Shown here: positions 43,785 to 51,762 of the stretch, in pieces | How the letters are laid out: each line of letters begins with the position of its first letter | Numbering within the stretch: the first letter of the stretch is position 1 | Source of the DNA: Brachybacterium tyrofermentans | GTDB taxonomy: Bacteria > Actinomycetota > Actinomycetes > Actinomycetales > Dermabacteraceae | Reading direction: 5' to 3' | DNA: 64,000 nt | NCBI RefSeq assembly: GCF_014897585.1 | Contig: NZ_JABUXW010000023.1 | Span: 1-64,000 of the forward strand | Notes under the pieces: model-generated | Told to the model about the DNA's origin: nothing | Seen by the model: the letters and a program-made list of their open reading frames with translations, nothing else | The model's database searches: none | Translations under genes and position numbers: made by a program

Positions 43785-44965
43785 GTCTGCGAGGTGTTCC
43801 GCAGCACCTGGTCGACCAGCTCCCCCGCGCTCGCGCCACGGGACAGGGCCTGCGGGGTCAGGTGCATGCGGTGGCGCCACACCGGCATGATCACGGACCG
43901 GACGTCCTCGGGATCCACGAAGGTGCGCCCGTCGAGCACGGCATGCGCCTTCGCGGCCCGCACCAGGTGCACGGCGGCGCGGGGCGAGGCGCCGAGCGTG
44001 ACCTGCGGGTGGGAGCGGGTGGCGGCCGCGAGGCGCACCACGTAGTCGAGGATGACCTCGGAGGCGTGGACGCGGCGCACGGCGCGGACGTGGGCGGCGA
44101 TCCGCTCGGGGGTGGTGCGGGTGCGCACGGCGTCCAGGACGTCGCGGTCGCCGACGGGGACCGGCCCGGCCTGCGCGGCGAGCATCCGCGTCTCGGCCGA
44201 CTGCACGGGGTAGCCCATGGAGGTCTGGGCGAGGAAGCGGTCGCGCTGGGCCTCGGGCAGCCGGTAGGTGCCCTCCATCTCCACGGGGTTCGCGGTCGCG
44301 ACCACCATGAACGGCTCCTCGAGCTCGTAGGTGGTGCCGTCGACGCTGACCTGACGCTCCTCCATCGCCTCCAGCAGGGCGGATTGGGTCTTCGGGGAGG
44401 CGCGGTTGATCTCGTCGGCCAGCAGGATCTGCGTGAACACGGCGCCGGGCCGGAACTCGAACTCGCTGGTTGCCTGGTTGAAGATGCTCGCGCCGGTGAC
44501 GTCGCCGGGGAGCAGGTCCGGGGTGAACTGGATGCGGTGGCGCTTCGCGCCGAGCGCCGCGGCCAGCGACTTCGCGAGCATCGTCTTGCCCACGCCGGGG
44601 ATGTCCTCGATGAGGAGGTGACCGCCGGCCAGCAGCACGAGCAGCGAGGTCTGGGCGACCTCCCTCTTGCCCTCGACCACCGTGGCGATCTCGCTGATCA
44701 CGGACTCGGCCTCGGTGGCGATCTCGCGGGCCTCGGCCTCGGTGAGGGCGGGGATGCCGCTGGCGGGAGCGCCGTCGACGGGGATGTCGGCCGGGATGCC
44801 GGCAGGGGCGTCTGCGGGGTTGCCCGTGCCCGGATCGGCGCGGGTCGCTCGGGCTCTTCGCGCCGTGGGAGCCGCAGGGGCTGCCGGGGCCGTGGGGACC
44901 GCAGGAGCTCGGTCCGTGCTCCGGTCGTCCTCCGGGCCGGGTCCGGGTGCGTCGTCCTGCATCAT
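43781..44965 (-). CDS. MoxR-family AAA+ ATPase
   Basis: A 394-residue ATPase. The Pro/Ala-rich N-terminal 65 residues are disordered. Walker A is IEDIPGVGKTMLAKSLA near 115-130, Walker B is LLADEINRASPKTQSALLEAMEE near 180-202, and sensor and arginine-finger segments follow (VVATANPVEMEGTYRLPEAQRDRF). The lid domain includes LGASPRAAVHLVRAAKAHA. MoxR proteins act as chaperones assembling metal-dependent or membrane complexes. The ATG at 44965 has GAAGGAG 7 nt upstream. It opens the three-gene operon and is divergent from the LAETG surface protein. Confidence 0.93.
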   Translation of the reverse strand: MMQDDAPGPGPEDDRSTDRAPAVPTAPAAPAAPTARRARATRADPGTGNPADAPAGIPADIPVDGAPASGIPALTEAEAREIATEAESVISEIATVVEGKREVAQTSLLVLLAGGHLLIEDIPGVGKTMLAKSLAAALGAKRHRIQFTPDLLPGDVTGASIFNQATSEFEFRPGAVFTQILLADEINRASPKTQSALLEAMEERQVSVDGTTYELEEPFMVVATANPVEMEGTYRLPEAQRDRFLAQTSMGYPVQSAETRMLAAQAGPVPVGDRDVLDAVRTRTTPERIAAHVRAVRRVHASEVILDYVVRLAAATRSHPQVTLGASPRAAVHLVRAAKAHAVLDGRTFVDPEDVRSVIMPVWRHRMHLTPQALSRGASAGELVDQVLRNTSQT

Positions 44966-45000
44966 TGCGTGCTCCTTCGATCGGTCGCCGTTTGCCGGGT

Positions 45001-45014
45001 TCTTCACGAAGAAT
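45001..45014. promoter_or_regulatory. TTCTTC-AC-GAAGAA palindrome in the divergent promoter region
   Basis: A perfect 6+6 inverted repeat with a 2-bp centre, 36 bp upstream of the MoxR start, between two divergent envelope operons. It may be a regulator site. Confidence 0.4.
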
Positions 45015-45063
45015 TTGCCGGGCCATGTGACCTGCTTGGGCGTACCACAGAGTGCCCTCGCTC

Positions 45064-45069
45064 TAGAGT
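45064..45069 (+). promoter_or_regulatory. -10 box for the LAETG surface protein gene
   Basis: TAGAGT, 36 bp before the GTG start, leaving a short leader that includes the GAGGAG ribosome site. The -35 is unclear. Confidence 0.4.
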
Positions 45070-45105
45070 ATGACGGGTTGTCCATGTCTTCCGAGGAGTC
45101 TTTCT

Positions 45106-46377
45106 GTGACGAGTCGTCAACGCTCGGCCGCCACCGGTCTCGGTGCGGGCCTGGTGCTGGTCGCTTCGTGCGCCCTGATGCCGTCGGCGACGTTCGCCGC
45201 GCCGGCCGCAGGCACCGCGCCGGTGACGCCGCCCGTCGTGTGTCAGGCACCCAGCGCCGGTGCCTCCCCGCAGAGCGTGGACCTCGGCGAGACGGTCTCC
45301 ATCACCGGCGAGTGCTTCGGGGAGAACAAGAGCGGGACGGTGACGATCATTCCGCCCGAAGGCGGCGGCGGGACCACCCTGGACGTCTCTTCGGACAAAG
45401 CCCAGAGCATCTCGACGGCGTACACCCCCGAGGTCGCGGGTGACTACCAGTTCCTGATCGACGTCGAGGGCACGCAGGTGAGCGGATCGTTCTCGGTGGC
45501 AGAGCCGGCCCCCGAGCCCACGCCCACCGAGGAACCGACGGAGGAGCCGACAGAGGAACCCACGAACGAGCCCACCGAGGAACCGACGGAGGAGCCGACG
45601 AACGAGCCCACCGAGGAGCCGACAGAGGAACCCACGGAGGAACCGACAGAGGAACCCACCGAGGAACCGACAGAGGAACCCACCGAGGAGCCGACGAGCG
45701 AGCCCACGGCGGATCCGACCGTGGAGCCCACAGAGGAGCCGACGGACGAACCCACCGAGCCCGACGACCAGGAGACGACGCCTTCTCAGGGTGACCCCTC
45801 CGCCGGGAACGACGGCGAGCAGGACGACGATGAGAAGCCTGGCTCCGCGGGGACGCTCGGTCCTGATGCGCCGACCCCATCGCCCGTCGCCCCGAGCGAG
45901 CCCTCCGACGAGAGCACGCCGCCGGACACTACTGATCCGTCCGGCGAGAGCACGCCGTCCGGCGAGAGCACCGCGTCCGACGAGCCGGCCCCGTCGGCCG
46001 GTGGAGCGGGCTCGGCCGAGCCGACTGATGCCTCCGACTCGCAGTCCTCTGACGCCGAGGACTCCTCCTCGGCAGACTCCTCGCAGCAGGCTCTGATCGA
46101 TCAGGTGCTCCGCATCGGCACCTTCCTGAACGGGACGCACGGTGGCGTCACGGACGGCGGCGGGACCGGGGGCGACGGCAGCTCCGCAGAGGGCGGCAAC
46201 TCGTCAGACGGCAGCTCGTCGGGCGGCGCGGACGGCTCCGAGGCCTCCGACGGCTCGGACAGCGGCCTCGCCGAGACCGGCAGCAACGCCACGATCCCGG
46301 CCGCTCTCGCCGCACTGGCCCTGGGACTCGGCGGCATCGCGTTCTGGATCGCCGGGCGTCGCCGCACCCACCGCTGA
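45106..46377 (+). CDS. LAETG-anchored surface protein with EPTE stalk
   Basis: A 423-residue exported protein. A signal peptide covers residues 1-31 (ending ATFAAP). A small beta-rich domain follows (about 45-135) with two Cys (VVCQAPS, ITGECFGENKSG), similar to bacterial Ig-like adhesin domains. Residues 141-220 are about 20 EEPT/NEPT repeats, and then comes a Ser/Asp/Gly-rich spacer. The sorting signal is LAETG near 388, a hydrophobic helix and GRRRTHR. LAxTG points to a class E sortase. The GTG start is preceded by GAGGAG. No sortase is in the window. Confidence 0.88.
   Translation: MTSRQRSAATGLGAGLVLVASCALMPSATFAAPAAGTAPVTPPVVCQAPSAGASPQSVDLGETVSITGECFGENKSGTVTIIPPEGGGGTTLDVSSDKAQSISTAYTPEVAGDYQFLIDVEGTQVSGSFSVAEPAPEPTPTEEPTEEPTEEPTNEPTEEPTEEPTNEPTEEPTEEPTEEPTEEPTEEPTEEPTEEPTSEPTADPTVEPTEEPTDEPTEPDDQETTPSQGDPSAGNDGEQDDDEKPGSAGTLGPDAPTPSPVAPSEPSDESTPPDTTDPSGESTPSGESTASDEPAPSAGGAGSAEPTDASDSQSSDAEDSSSADSSQQALIDQVLRIGTFLNGTHGGVTDGGGTGGDGSSAEGGNSSDGSSSGGADGSEASDGSDSGLAETGSNATIPAALAALALGLGGIAFWIAGRRRTHR
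45526..45760. repeat. coding tandem repeat for the (EPTE)n stalk
   Basis: Twelve-bp units such as GAGGAACCGACG and GAGCCCACCGAG in nearly perfect tandem order. The protein repeat is EPTEEPTE; length variation between strains would change stalk length. Confidence 0.85.
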
Positions 46378-46461
46378 CTCCCACCGCGGACCAGCGGGAC
46401 GACCGTCCTCCTTCTCCCGCCGTGCGCTGAGGACCGCTGACCGGTCAGGCACCCAGACCGG

Positions 46462-47718
46462 TCAGGCCCGTCGGCTGCGCGCCGTCTGCATCCCGGTGAG
46501 CACCGCGATCACGAGCGCCCCGAGCATCAGGCCCACCCCGCCCACGGCCACCGCGCCGCTCACCCCGACCAGGGCGCCGAGCCCGGCGAGGGTGATGCCG
46601 TTGCCGGTGCGCATGCCGCTGCCGATCATCCCGTAGACCCCGACCACGCGCCCGCGCTGGTCCGCCGGGGCGCGCAGCTGCACGATCGCCTGGCCCACCG
46701 AGGTGGCGGCGAGGTTCGCGACGCCGCCCACCACGAGCGCGGCGACGGCGATCCCGTAGTGCGAGGTGGTGGCCACGATGAGGCTGGTGAGCCCGAACAT
46801 CACGGCGGCGACCACGGCGGCCTTGACGTCCGCCTTGATGATGCCGGTGGCCTCGAGCAGGAACCCGCCCACCACGCCGCCGATCCCGTTGGCGAACAGC
46901 AGCAGGCCGTAGCCGAGGCCGCCCTCGTCCCCCGCGCCGAGGGCGTCGGCGAAGTTGGGCATCGACACCGTGAGCGAGGAGCCGACGCACACCGCGATCA
47001 GCCCGGCGAGCGCGATCATGCCCACGAGCACCGTGTCCCCGGCGACGGTGCGCAGCACGCGCGGGGTGTCCAGGATCGAGATCCGCTCGCGCATCACCAG
47101 GCCGCTGCGGGAGTGCCCCGTGAACGGCGTACGGATCATCAGCAGCGTCATCGGCAGGTAGAAGGCGATGTTGGCGAAGATCCCCCACGTGGGCCCGAGC
47201 AGCAGGAGCAGCACGGAGCCGACCACCGGCCCGGCCAGCACGCCGAGGCTCTTGAACGTCGCGTTCAGGCGCACCGCGCTGGGCAGCTCGCGCGGCTCGG
47301 CGAAGTCGTGGAGCATGAGCTGCTCCGCCGGTCCCCACAGGGCGCCGGCGCAGCCGTGCAGCACCAGCAGCACGCAGGCGCTCCACATCTCCAGGCTGCC
47401 GGTCAGGAACAGCACGCCCCAGCCCAGGGACACGAACGCGAACAGCCCCTGCGCGATCTGGATGATGCGCCGGCAGTCGTACTTCTCGGCGAGGCCGCCG
47501 AAGAGCACCGACAGCAGCAGGAAGGGCAGCCAGTGGCTGATCACCTGGAAGCCGACGAGCCACGGGGAGTGGAAGGTCTGCCAGAGCACCCAGTAGGTGA
47601 TGACGTGCTCGATGTTGTCGCCCATCATCGAGAGCCCGGCGGTCATCAGGTACGGGCGGGAGTGCTTGTCGCGCAGGGGGCCGAAGCGGCGGGGGCGCGG
47701 GGAGGCGGTGGTGATCAT
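46462..47718 (-). CDS. MFS transporter
   Basis: A 418-residue protein with about twelve membrane helices. The loop after helix 2 reads GGLAEKYDCRRIIQIAQG (about 68-85), the classical MFS loop A motif in the form G-x3-[DE]-x2-x-R-R. The family resembles MFS_3 (enterobactin-exporter-like). The substrate is unknown. The ATG at 47718 has GGAGG six bases upstream. It converges with the LAETG surface protein gene; GACCGGTCAGGC occurs twice in the 84-bp gap. Confidence 0.88.
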   Translation of the reverse strand: MITTASPRPRRFGPLRDKHSRPYLMTAGLSMMGDNIEHVITYWVLWQTFHSPWLVGFQVISHWLPFLLLSVLFGGLAEKYDCRRIIQIAQGLFAFVSLGWGVLFLTGSLEMWSACVLLVLHGCAGALWGPAEQLMLHDFAEPRELPSAVRLNATFKSLGVLAGPVVGSVLLLLLGPTWGIFANIAFYLPMTLLMIRTPFTGHSRSGLVMRERISILDTPRVLRTVAGDTVLVGMIALAGLIAVCVGSSLTVSMPNFADALGAGDEGGLGYGLLLFANGIGGVVGGFLLEATGIIKADVKAAVVAAVMFGLTSLIVATTSHYGIAVAALVVGGVANLAATSVGQAIVQLRAPADQRGRVVGVYGMIGSGMRTGNGITLAGLGALVGVSGAVAVGGVGLMLGALVIAVLTGMQTARSRRA

Positions 47719-48207
47719 GCCGGCCTCCGCCTGTCCGGGGCGGCGCGTCGCGCAGCGGCGACGGCGATCTGAACGGGCACGGGGGTCCTTCGGGCGGGAG
47801 CGGCGCAGGGGCGAGGACAGGGGGCGAGCGATGGTGCGAGAAGTGAGTGCGGAGGAATGAGTGCAGAGGAATGAGTGCAGAGGACGAGGAGGATCGGTCC
47901 GGACACCGTACTGCGACCGGGTGCGCAGGTCACGGCGGGTCCAGAGCGTGACCCGATCACCCGACACCGCTCGCACCCGCTCCGGGTGGACCGTCACGAC
48001 CGGCTGGTCGAGCACCGGTGGGTCCTGCGAGTTCACGCCATCGATACAGGTCATGCGTCGTCGTCGAGGAACCGGGTGCCCGATCCCCTGGAGCACGGGA
48101 GAAGGGCATGTCTAGGCTGGGGCCGTCGGCGGGCTCCGTGCCCGTCGGGCGTCCGGGTCGCCGGCACGTGCATGCCACCGGCCATCGCAAGTCCGAAGGG
48201 AGCACTC
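47719..48207. other. intergenic region between divergent genes
   Basis: A 489-bp gap between the MFS transporter (minus) and the holin-like gene (plus). It contains a 14-bp triple repeat (47845-47886). No open frame in it looks like a protein gene, and no promoter is obvious. Confidence 0.5.
47845..47886 (+). repeat. three tandem 14-bp units with ribosome site and ATG
   Basis: GAGTGCGGAGGAAT, GAGTGCAGAGGAAT, GAGTGCAGAGGACG. Each junction makes GAGGAATGAGTGC, that is, a ribosome-like site next to ATGA. On the plus strand this gives a 5-codon frame (MSAEE) whose stop overlaps the ATG of a second short frame. Confidence 0.6.
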
Positions 48208-48603
48208 GTGAGCAACCCCCGTCCCACGGAAGACCCCTCTGTCGCCGATCTCGTGGATCGCCTGTCGGAGCAGACCGCACGTCTCGTGCGGGACGAGCTG
48301 AAGCTCGCCCGCGCCGAGTACACCCAGAAGGCCAAGCAGGGCGGGACCGCCGTGGGCCTCTTCGGTGCCGGCGCCGTCCTCGCCTGGTTCGGGCTCGGCT
48401 CCCTGATCGCCACCGCGATCCTGGTGCTCGCGCTCTTCCTGCCCGCCTGGGCGGCCGCCCTGATCGTCACCGTCGTCATCTTCCTCATCGCGGGCATCGC
48501 CGCCCTGATCGGCAAGAAGAAGACCGAGGGCCTGACCCCGACGCCCGAGCGGACCGTCGCCACCGTGCGCCGGGACGCGGACGAGATCAAGGAAAGGATC
48601 TGA
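48208..48603 (+). CDS. holin-like (phage holin family) membrane protein
   Basis: A 131-residue protein of the actinobacterial 'phage holin family' (Holin-X type): an N-terminal amphipathic helix (VADLVDRLSEQTARLVRDELKLARAEYTQKAKQGG, residues 12-46), two membrane helices near 47-70 and 77-98, and a basic C terminus. Despite the name it is a chromosomal gene with no phage genes around. It starts at a GTG with GAAGGGAGC upstream, 1 bp before the DUF3618 gene. The trio is probably an envelope-stress operon, which is inference. Confidence 0.85.
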   Translation: MSNPRPTEDPSVADLVDRLSEQTARLVRDELKLARAEYTQKAKQGGTAVGLFGAGAVLAWFGLGSLIATAILVLALFLPAWAAALIVTVVIFLIAGIAALIGKKKTEGLTPTPERTVATVRRDADEIKERI

Positions 48604-48604
48604 G

Positions 48605-49060
48605 ATGACCCACGCAGCGAACGACGCGGCCCGACCCGGGGGCCCCGACTCCGGCCCGATCCGTCCTCCCGAGACGGAGACCGGCCTGCCCAGCACGGCA
48701 GTCCCGGAGCCGTCCGGCGATGCCACGCCCGAGGAGATCGAGACCGACATCGCCCGCACGCGTCGCGATCTGGCGAACACCGTCGGCGCGCTCTCCGACA
48801 AGCTCGACCCCAAGGCGCAGGCCGACAAGCAGGTCGACGAGCTCAAGGCCCGCGCGCACGAGCAGAAGGCCCGGCTGCAGGGGCAGGCGGAGCAGGCTCG
48901 CGAGTCCGCCCGCTCCTCCGTCGCCCAGGCCCGTGACCAGGCACGCGATGCGGCCACCGATGATCTGGGGCGTCCGAGCTCCGTGCTGTGGGCGGCGGGC
49001 GGCGCCACCGTGGGCCTCCTGATCGCCGCGGTCTCACTCCTGGCGAACCGCCGCCGCTGA
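48605..49060 (+). CDS. DUF3618 family protein
   Basis: A 151-residue protein. The DUF3618 core TPEEIETDIARTRRDLANTVGALSDKLDPKAQA lies at about 40-72, followed by a coiled-coil-like helix rich in Lys, Gln and Ala (to about 118). A single membrane helix at 125-145 ends in NRRR. The family is actinobacterial and its role is unknown. The start lies 1 bp after the stop of the holin-like gene. Confidence 0.88.
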   Translation: MTHAANDAARPGGPDSGPIRPPETETGLPSTAVPEPSGDATPEEIETDIARTRRDLANTVGALSDKLDPKAQADKQVDELKARAHEQKARLQGQAEQARESARSSVAQARDQARDAATDDLGRPSSVLWAAGGATVGLLIAAVSLLANRRR

Positions 49061-49090
49061 CGTTCCCGCCGAGACCTCGAGGAGCCCACC

Positions 49091-49387
49091 ATGGCCCATG
49101 AGAAGACCACCAGCACCTCCGCCAAGATCCTCTACCGTCCCATCGGGCTCCTGAGCGGCGTCGCCAGCGGCGCGGTCGCCGGGATCCTGTTCAAGCAGAT
49201 CTGGAAGCGCGCCGCCCCGCAGCATCCCGAGGACACCCCCAAGGCGCTCGAGTCCGAGTTCCCGCTGCGGGAGATCGTGATCGCCGCGGCGATCCAGGGC
49301 GCCCTCTATGCGACCGTCAAGGCACTCGTGGACCGCGGCGGTGCCCGCGCCTTCGAGAAGGTCTTCGGGGAGTGGCCCGGGGACTGA
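49091..49387 (+). CDS. DUF4235 family membrane protein
   Basis: A 98-residue protein with the DUF4235 pattern: ILYRPIGLLSGVASGAVAGILFKQIWKR (about 13-40), a polar loop, then EIVIAAAIQGALYATVKALVDRGGARAFEKV (about 61-91). It therefore has two membrane helices. It is third in the operon with the holin-like and DUF3618 genes, with GAGGAGCCCACC ahead of the ATG. Confidence 0.88.
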   Translation: MAHEKTTSTSAKILYRPIGLLSGVASGAVAGILFKQIWKRAAPQHPEDTPKALESEFPLREIVIAAAIQGALYATVKALVDRGGARAFEKVFGEWPGD

Positions 49388-49415
49388 ACATCGCCGCACA
49401 TTGCGAGCGGTGCTC

Positions 49416-49431
49416 CGCCGCCCCTGCGGCG
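49416..49431 (+). terminator. candidate terminator of the holin-like operon
   Basis: CGCCGC and GCGGCG arms with a CCCT loop, about 30 bp after the DUF4235 stop. Confidence 0.4.
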
Positions 49432-49544
49432 CGATCTCTCCTGCGGAATGTCCTCGTCCGAGTTCGTGTCCGTCACAAAGTTGAGCACCAGGGCGCCGGG
49501 TGAGCTGCGAGGGTGGCACCGAACCACAGCCGTGGAACACCGTT

Positions 49545-49556
49545 GATAACGTTATC
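49545..49556. promoter_or_regulatory. operator copy 1, GATAACGTTATC
   Basis: A perfect 12-bp palindrome over the expected -35 region of the AAA ATPase gene. Its centre is 28 bp from that of copy 2. Confidence 0.7.
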
Positions 49557-49570
49557 GCGGACGCAGTGCT

Positions 49571-49586
49571 TTGATAACGTTATCAA
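49571..49586. promoter_or_regulatory. operator copy 2, TTGATAACGTTATCAA, with embedded -10
   Basis: A perfect 16-bp palindrome that ends 1 bp before the ATG. Within it TAACGT (49575-49580) lies 7 nt before the start, which is leaderless spacing. The central CG and flanks resemble LacI-family operators: one mismatch from the cre consensus. Confidence 0.75.
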
Positions 49587-49587
49587 C

Positions 49588-50838
49588 ATGCGCACCTCTG
49601 TGAATTGCCCCTTCAGCCCGCACGCCGACGTGGTGCCGCCGATTTGGGCCGGCCGTGAGGTTCAGCTCCGCGACTGGAGTGACATCGTGCGACCTCGACG
49701 GGTCTCCGGGCTACCGGAGCGAGGGCGCACCATTCTGGGCGAACCAGGGGTCGGGAAGTCGAGTCTGCTGACGAAGATCTCCGAAGATGCAGCGGAGCAC
49801 GGGGACTGGGTCACAACCCAGCTGCGCATCCCCTCGAAGGCAGATCCGCTCAAGATCGTTGCCGCGGCGCTGCTCAAGCTCGCGAAGAAAGCGGGCCTGT
49901 CGACGGCACGCGAGAAGCGCCTCGACGACCTGTTCCGGCGGGTCTCGGACATCTCCGTCAAGGGAGTCGGCCTCAGCCTCCGCGAGGCGGACGGGCCAGA
50001 GCCCTTCACCTCGCTCACCGAGCTGCTCGTCGAAATCGGGATCGCTGCGATGAATCGCGGGGACGTGGTCGCGCTGATCCACATCGACGAAGTTCAGAAC
50101 ATTTCCGACGAGCACGTCCTCTCCCAGCTCCTCATCGCCCTGGGCGATGCGATGGTCAAGGAGGTCGAGGTCCAGGCTCCAGGAGGATTCCTCGTCAAGC
50201 GACGGCTGCCCATCTCGGTCTACCTCACCGGGCTGCCAGACTTCGCCGACATGAGCTCTGCTCGGCGAGGTGCGACCTTCGCCCGCCGGTTCGCAACCAC
50301 GACGCTCGAGTCGTTCGGGGACGACGCGCTCGAAGCAGCACTGCAGCCGTTCGTCCTCTCCGGTTGGGAAGTGCCTGACAATGCCGGTGGCACCGGCCGG
50401 GTGACGATGGAGCCAGCGGCTCGCGACGAGATCCTCGAGCTATGCAAGGGCGAGCCGTTCCTCTTCCAGCTCGCGGGAGAGAAGGCCTGGTATGCGGGCA
50501 GCACCGACGTGATCACCCGGGACCAGGTGATCACGGGGTGGACAGAGACAGCCCGCGACGAGGCCGCAGGGCACGTTGAGCGGATCATCGAGCGACTCCC
50601 CCAGCGGGAGCGGGAGATGCTGGAGGCGATGATCGACCTGCCGCCCGACAAGCGCAGCCTGAAGAACATCGCGACGTCCATGGGCTTCGAGAAGTCGACA
50701 CAAGCCGGTCCGACCTCGCAGCGCCTCGACACGAACCGCAAAATCATCCGTCGCGGAAATATCTATACCTTCCGCAACCGCGCGATCGAGGCCTATCTCT
50801 CCAGCGAGTGGCCTGACGTCGCCCCGGAGCGAGGATGA
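49588..50838 (+). CDS. stand-alone AAA/STAND-like ATPase with C-terminal winged helix
   Basis: A 416-residue ATPase. After a short head (FSPHADVVPPIWAGRE) come Walker A TILGEPGVGKSSLL near 48-61 and Walker B VALIHIDEVQNI near 160-171. Sensor-1 is PISVYLTGLPDF near 207-218, followed by an Arg-rich segment RRGATFARRF. The C-terminal 80 residues (about 330-405, including PPDKRSLKNIATSMGFEKS) look like a winged-helix domain, as in Orc1/Cdc6-type ATPases. I do not know its function; a regulator, plasmid- or defence-type role are all possible. Base composition is milder than its neighbours, and it has a private twin-palindrome promoter. Confidence 0.75.
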   Translation: MRTSVNCPFSPHADVVPPIWAGREVQLRDWSDIVRPRRVSGLPERGRTILGEPGVGKSSLLTKISEDAAEHGDWVTTQLRIPSKADPLKIVAAALLKLAKKAGLSTAREKRLDDLFRRVSDISVKGVGLSLREADGPEPFTSLTELLVEIGIAAMNRGDVVALIHIDEVQNISDEHVLSQLLIALGDAMVKEVEVQAPGGFLVKRRLPISVYLTGLPDFADMSSARRGATFARRFATTTLESFGDDALEAALQPFVLSGWEVPDNAGGTGRVTMEPAARDEILELCKGEPFLFQLAGEKAWYAGSTDVITRDQVITGWTETARDEAAGHVERIIERLPQREREMLEAMIDLPPDKRSLKNIATSMGFEKSTQAGPTSQRLDTNRKIIRRGNIYTFRNRAIEAYLSSEWPDVAPERG

Positions 50839-50925
50839 ACCTGTGTGCCTCTCCCGAACGCCCGAGGGCCGAGCATGGGGCGCGGGCACCGAGCTCCTCC
50901 GATGCCGCTGCTTCAGCGTCGAAGC

Positions 50926-51555
50926 TCAGTGTCGCGGCACTTCTGCGGGGCAGTCTTCCAGGCGGGCGACCGTCACCTGACCGCCGAGCTCCTCCACGAT
51001 CAGGTCCACCGTCTCCTCAGCGCTGAGGCGGCTGGAGCCGACCCAGAGCGCGTCGTCCCCGAACGCCTCCCCCATCCGTGCGAGCAGGCCCGCGTGGTCG
51101 TCGAAGTCGAACCGGGCCCGCTCGTCCCGCTGCAGGTTCCGCTCCACGCAGGCGGCGGGGTCGGGGGCCAGCACCACGGTGCGCAGACCCAGATCCCCGA
51201 GCGCGCTCGAGAACACGTCGAACTGCTCCCGGTCGGGAACGATCCAGTCGATGACCGGGGTGATCCCGGCGCCGACCATGTTCCGTGCGAGGTCGCAGAG
51301 GTTCCGGTTGCACAGGGCGACCTGCCGCCTAGCCTCCTCGGCGGGCTCGCCGAGCGGCCACACGTAGCCGCTCACCACCAGCCGGGCCACGAAGTCGCCG
51401 TCGAGCAGGGCGGAACGGTTCAGCGTCCCGGCGAGCATCCGGGTCACCGTGGACTTCCCCGCGGCCGGTGGTCCGGTGACCAGCAGGATCGCCCTGCCGC
51501 CGTCGAGGGCGGAGAGTCCCGGGAGCGCCGCAGGAGAGGAGTCGGCTGACGTCAT
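50926..51555 (-). CDS. P-loop kinase (AAA_33 type)
   Basis: A 209-residue protein. Walker A is LLVTGPPAAGKSTVTRMLA near 24-42, followed by LDGDFVARLVVSGYVWP near 52-68, NRNLCDLARNMVGAGITPVIDWIVPDREQ near 84-112, and a lid segment NLQRDERARFDFDDH near 145-160. This is the layout of small-molecule or nucleoside kinases such as chloramphenicol phosphotransferase-like and gluconate-kinase-like proteins; the substrate is unknown. The ATG is 6 nt after a TACGGT box with no ribosome site. It converges with the AAA ATPase gene (87-bp gap). Confidence 0.8.
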   Translation of the reverse strand: MTSADSSPAALPGLSALDGGRAILLVTGPPAAGKSTVTRMLAGTLNRSALLDGDFVARLVVSGYVWPLGEPAEEARRQVALCNRNLCDLARNMVGAGITPVIDWIVPDREQFDVFSSALGDLGLRTVVLAPDPAACVERNLQRDERARFDFDDHAGLLARMGEAFGDDALWVGSSRLSAEETVDLIVEELGGQVTVARLEDCPAEVPRH

Positions 51556-51561
51556 GGAGGC

Positions 51562-51567
51562 ACCGTA
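51562..51567 (-). promoter_or_regulatory. -10 box of a leaderless promoter (P-loop kinase)
   Basis: TACGGT on the minus strand, 6 nt before the ATG at 51555. Confidence 0.5.
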
Positions 51568-51717
51568 GAGCGTGCCCGGGCGACGCCGCCATCGAATTCC
51601 CGGATCGGGAACCGCTCCCGGGCCGCAGGGCCCGGCGAAGCGTACGTCGAACTGCGACCCGCGGGGCCGCGCTCGCGAGCGACGGATCGACGGTCTGCCC
51701 TGCGAGTGAGCACCTCG

Positions 51718-51723
51718 TAAACT
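51718..51723 (+). promoter_or_regulatory. -10 box for the DUF1905/MocA operon
   Basis: TAAACT, 39 bp upstream of the ATG at 51763, which also has a GAGGAG ribosome site. Confidence 0.4.
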
Positions 51724-51762
51724 GGGCAGAGTCCCCATCCGATCACGTCCCGAGGAGCGCCC

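Noticed and set aside
42333..45026. A single 897-residue protein covering DUF58 and the preceding region
   Set aside because: The upstream half is antisense-frame noise over the MoxR gene. The real DUF58 start is the GTG at 43784 overlapping the MoxR stop.
47715..47960. An 81-codon minus-strand frame upstream of the MFS gene
   Set aside because: It overlaps the MFS start and ribosome site, and its composition is low in complexity with no domain.
49545..49586. Attachment site duplication flanking an inserted element
   Set aside because: The two palindromes are only 28 bp apart, with promoter elements between them and no integrase. An operator pair explains them better.
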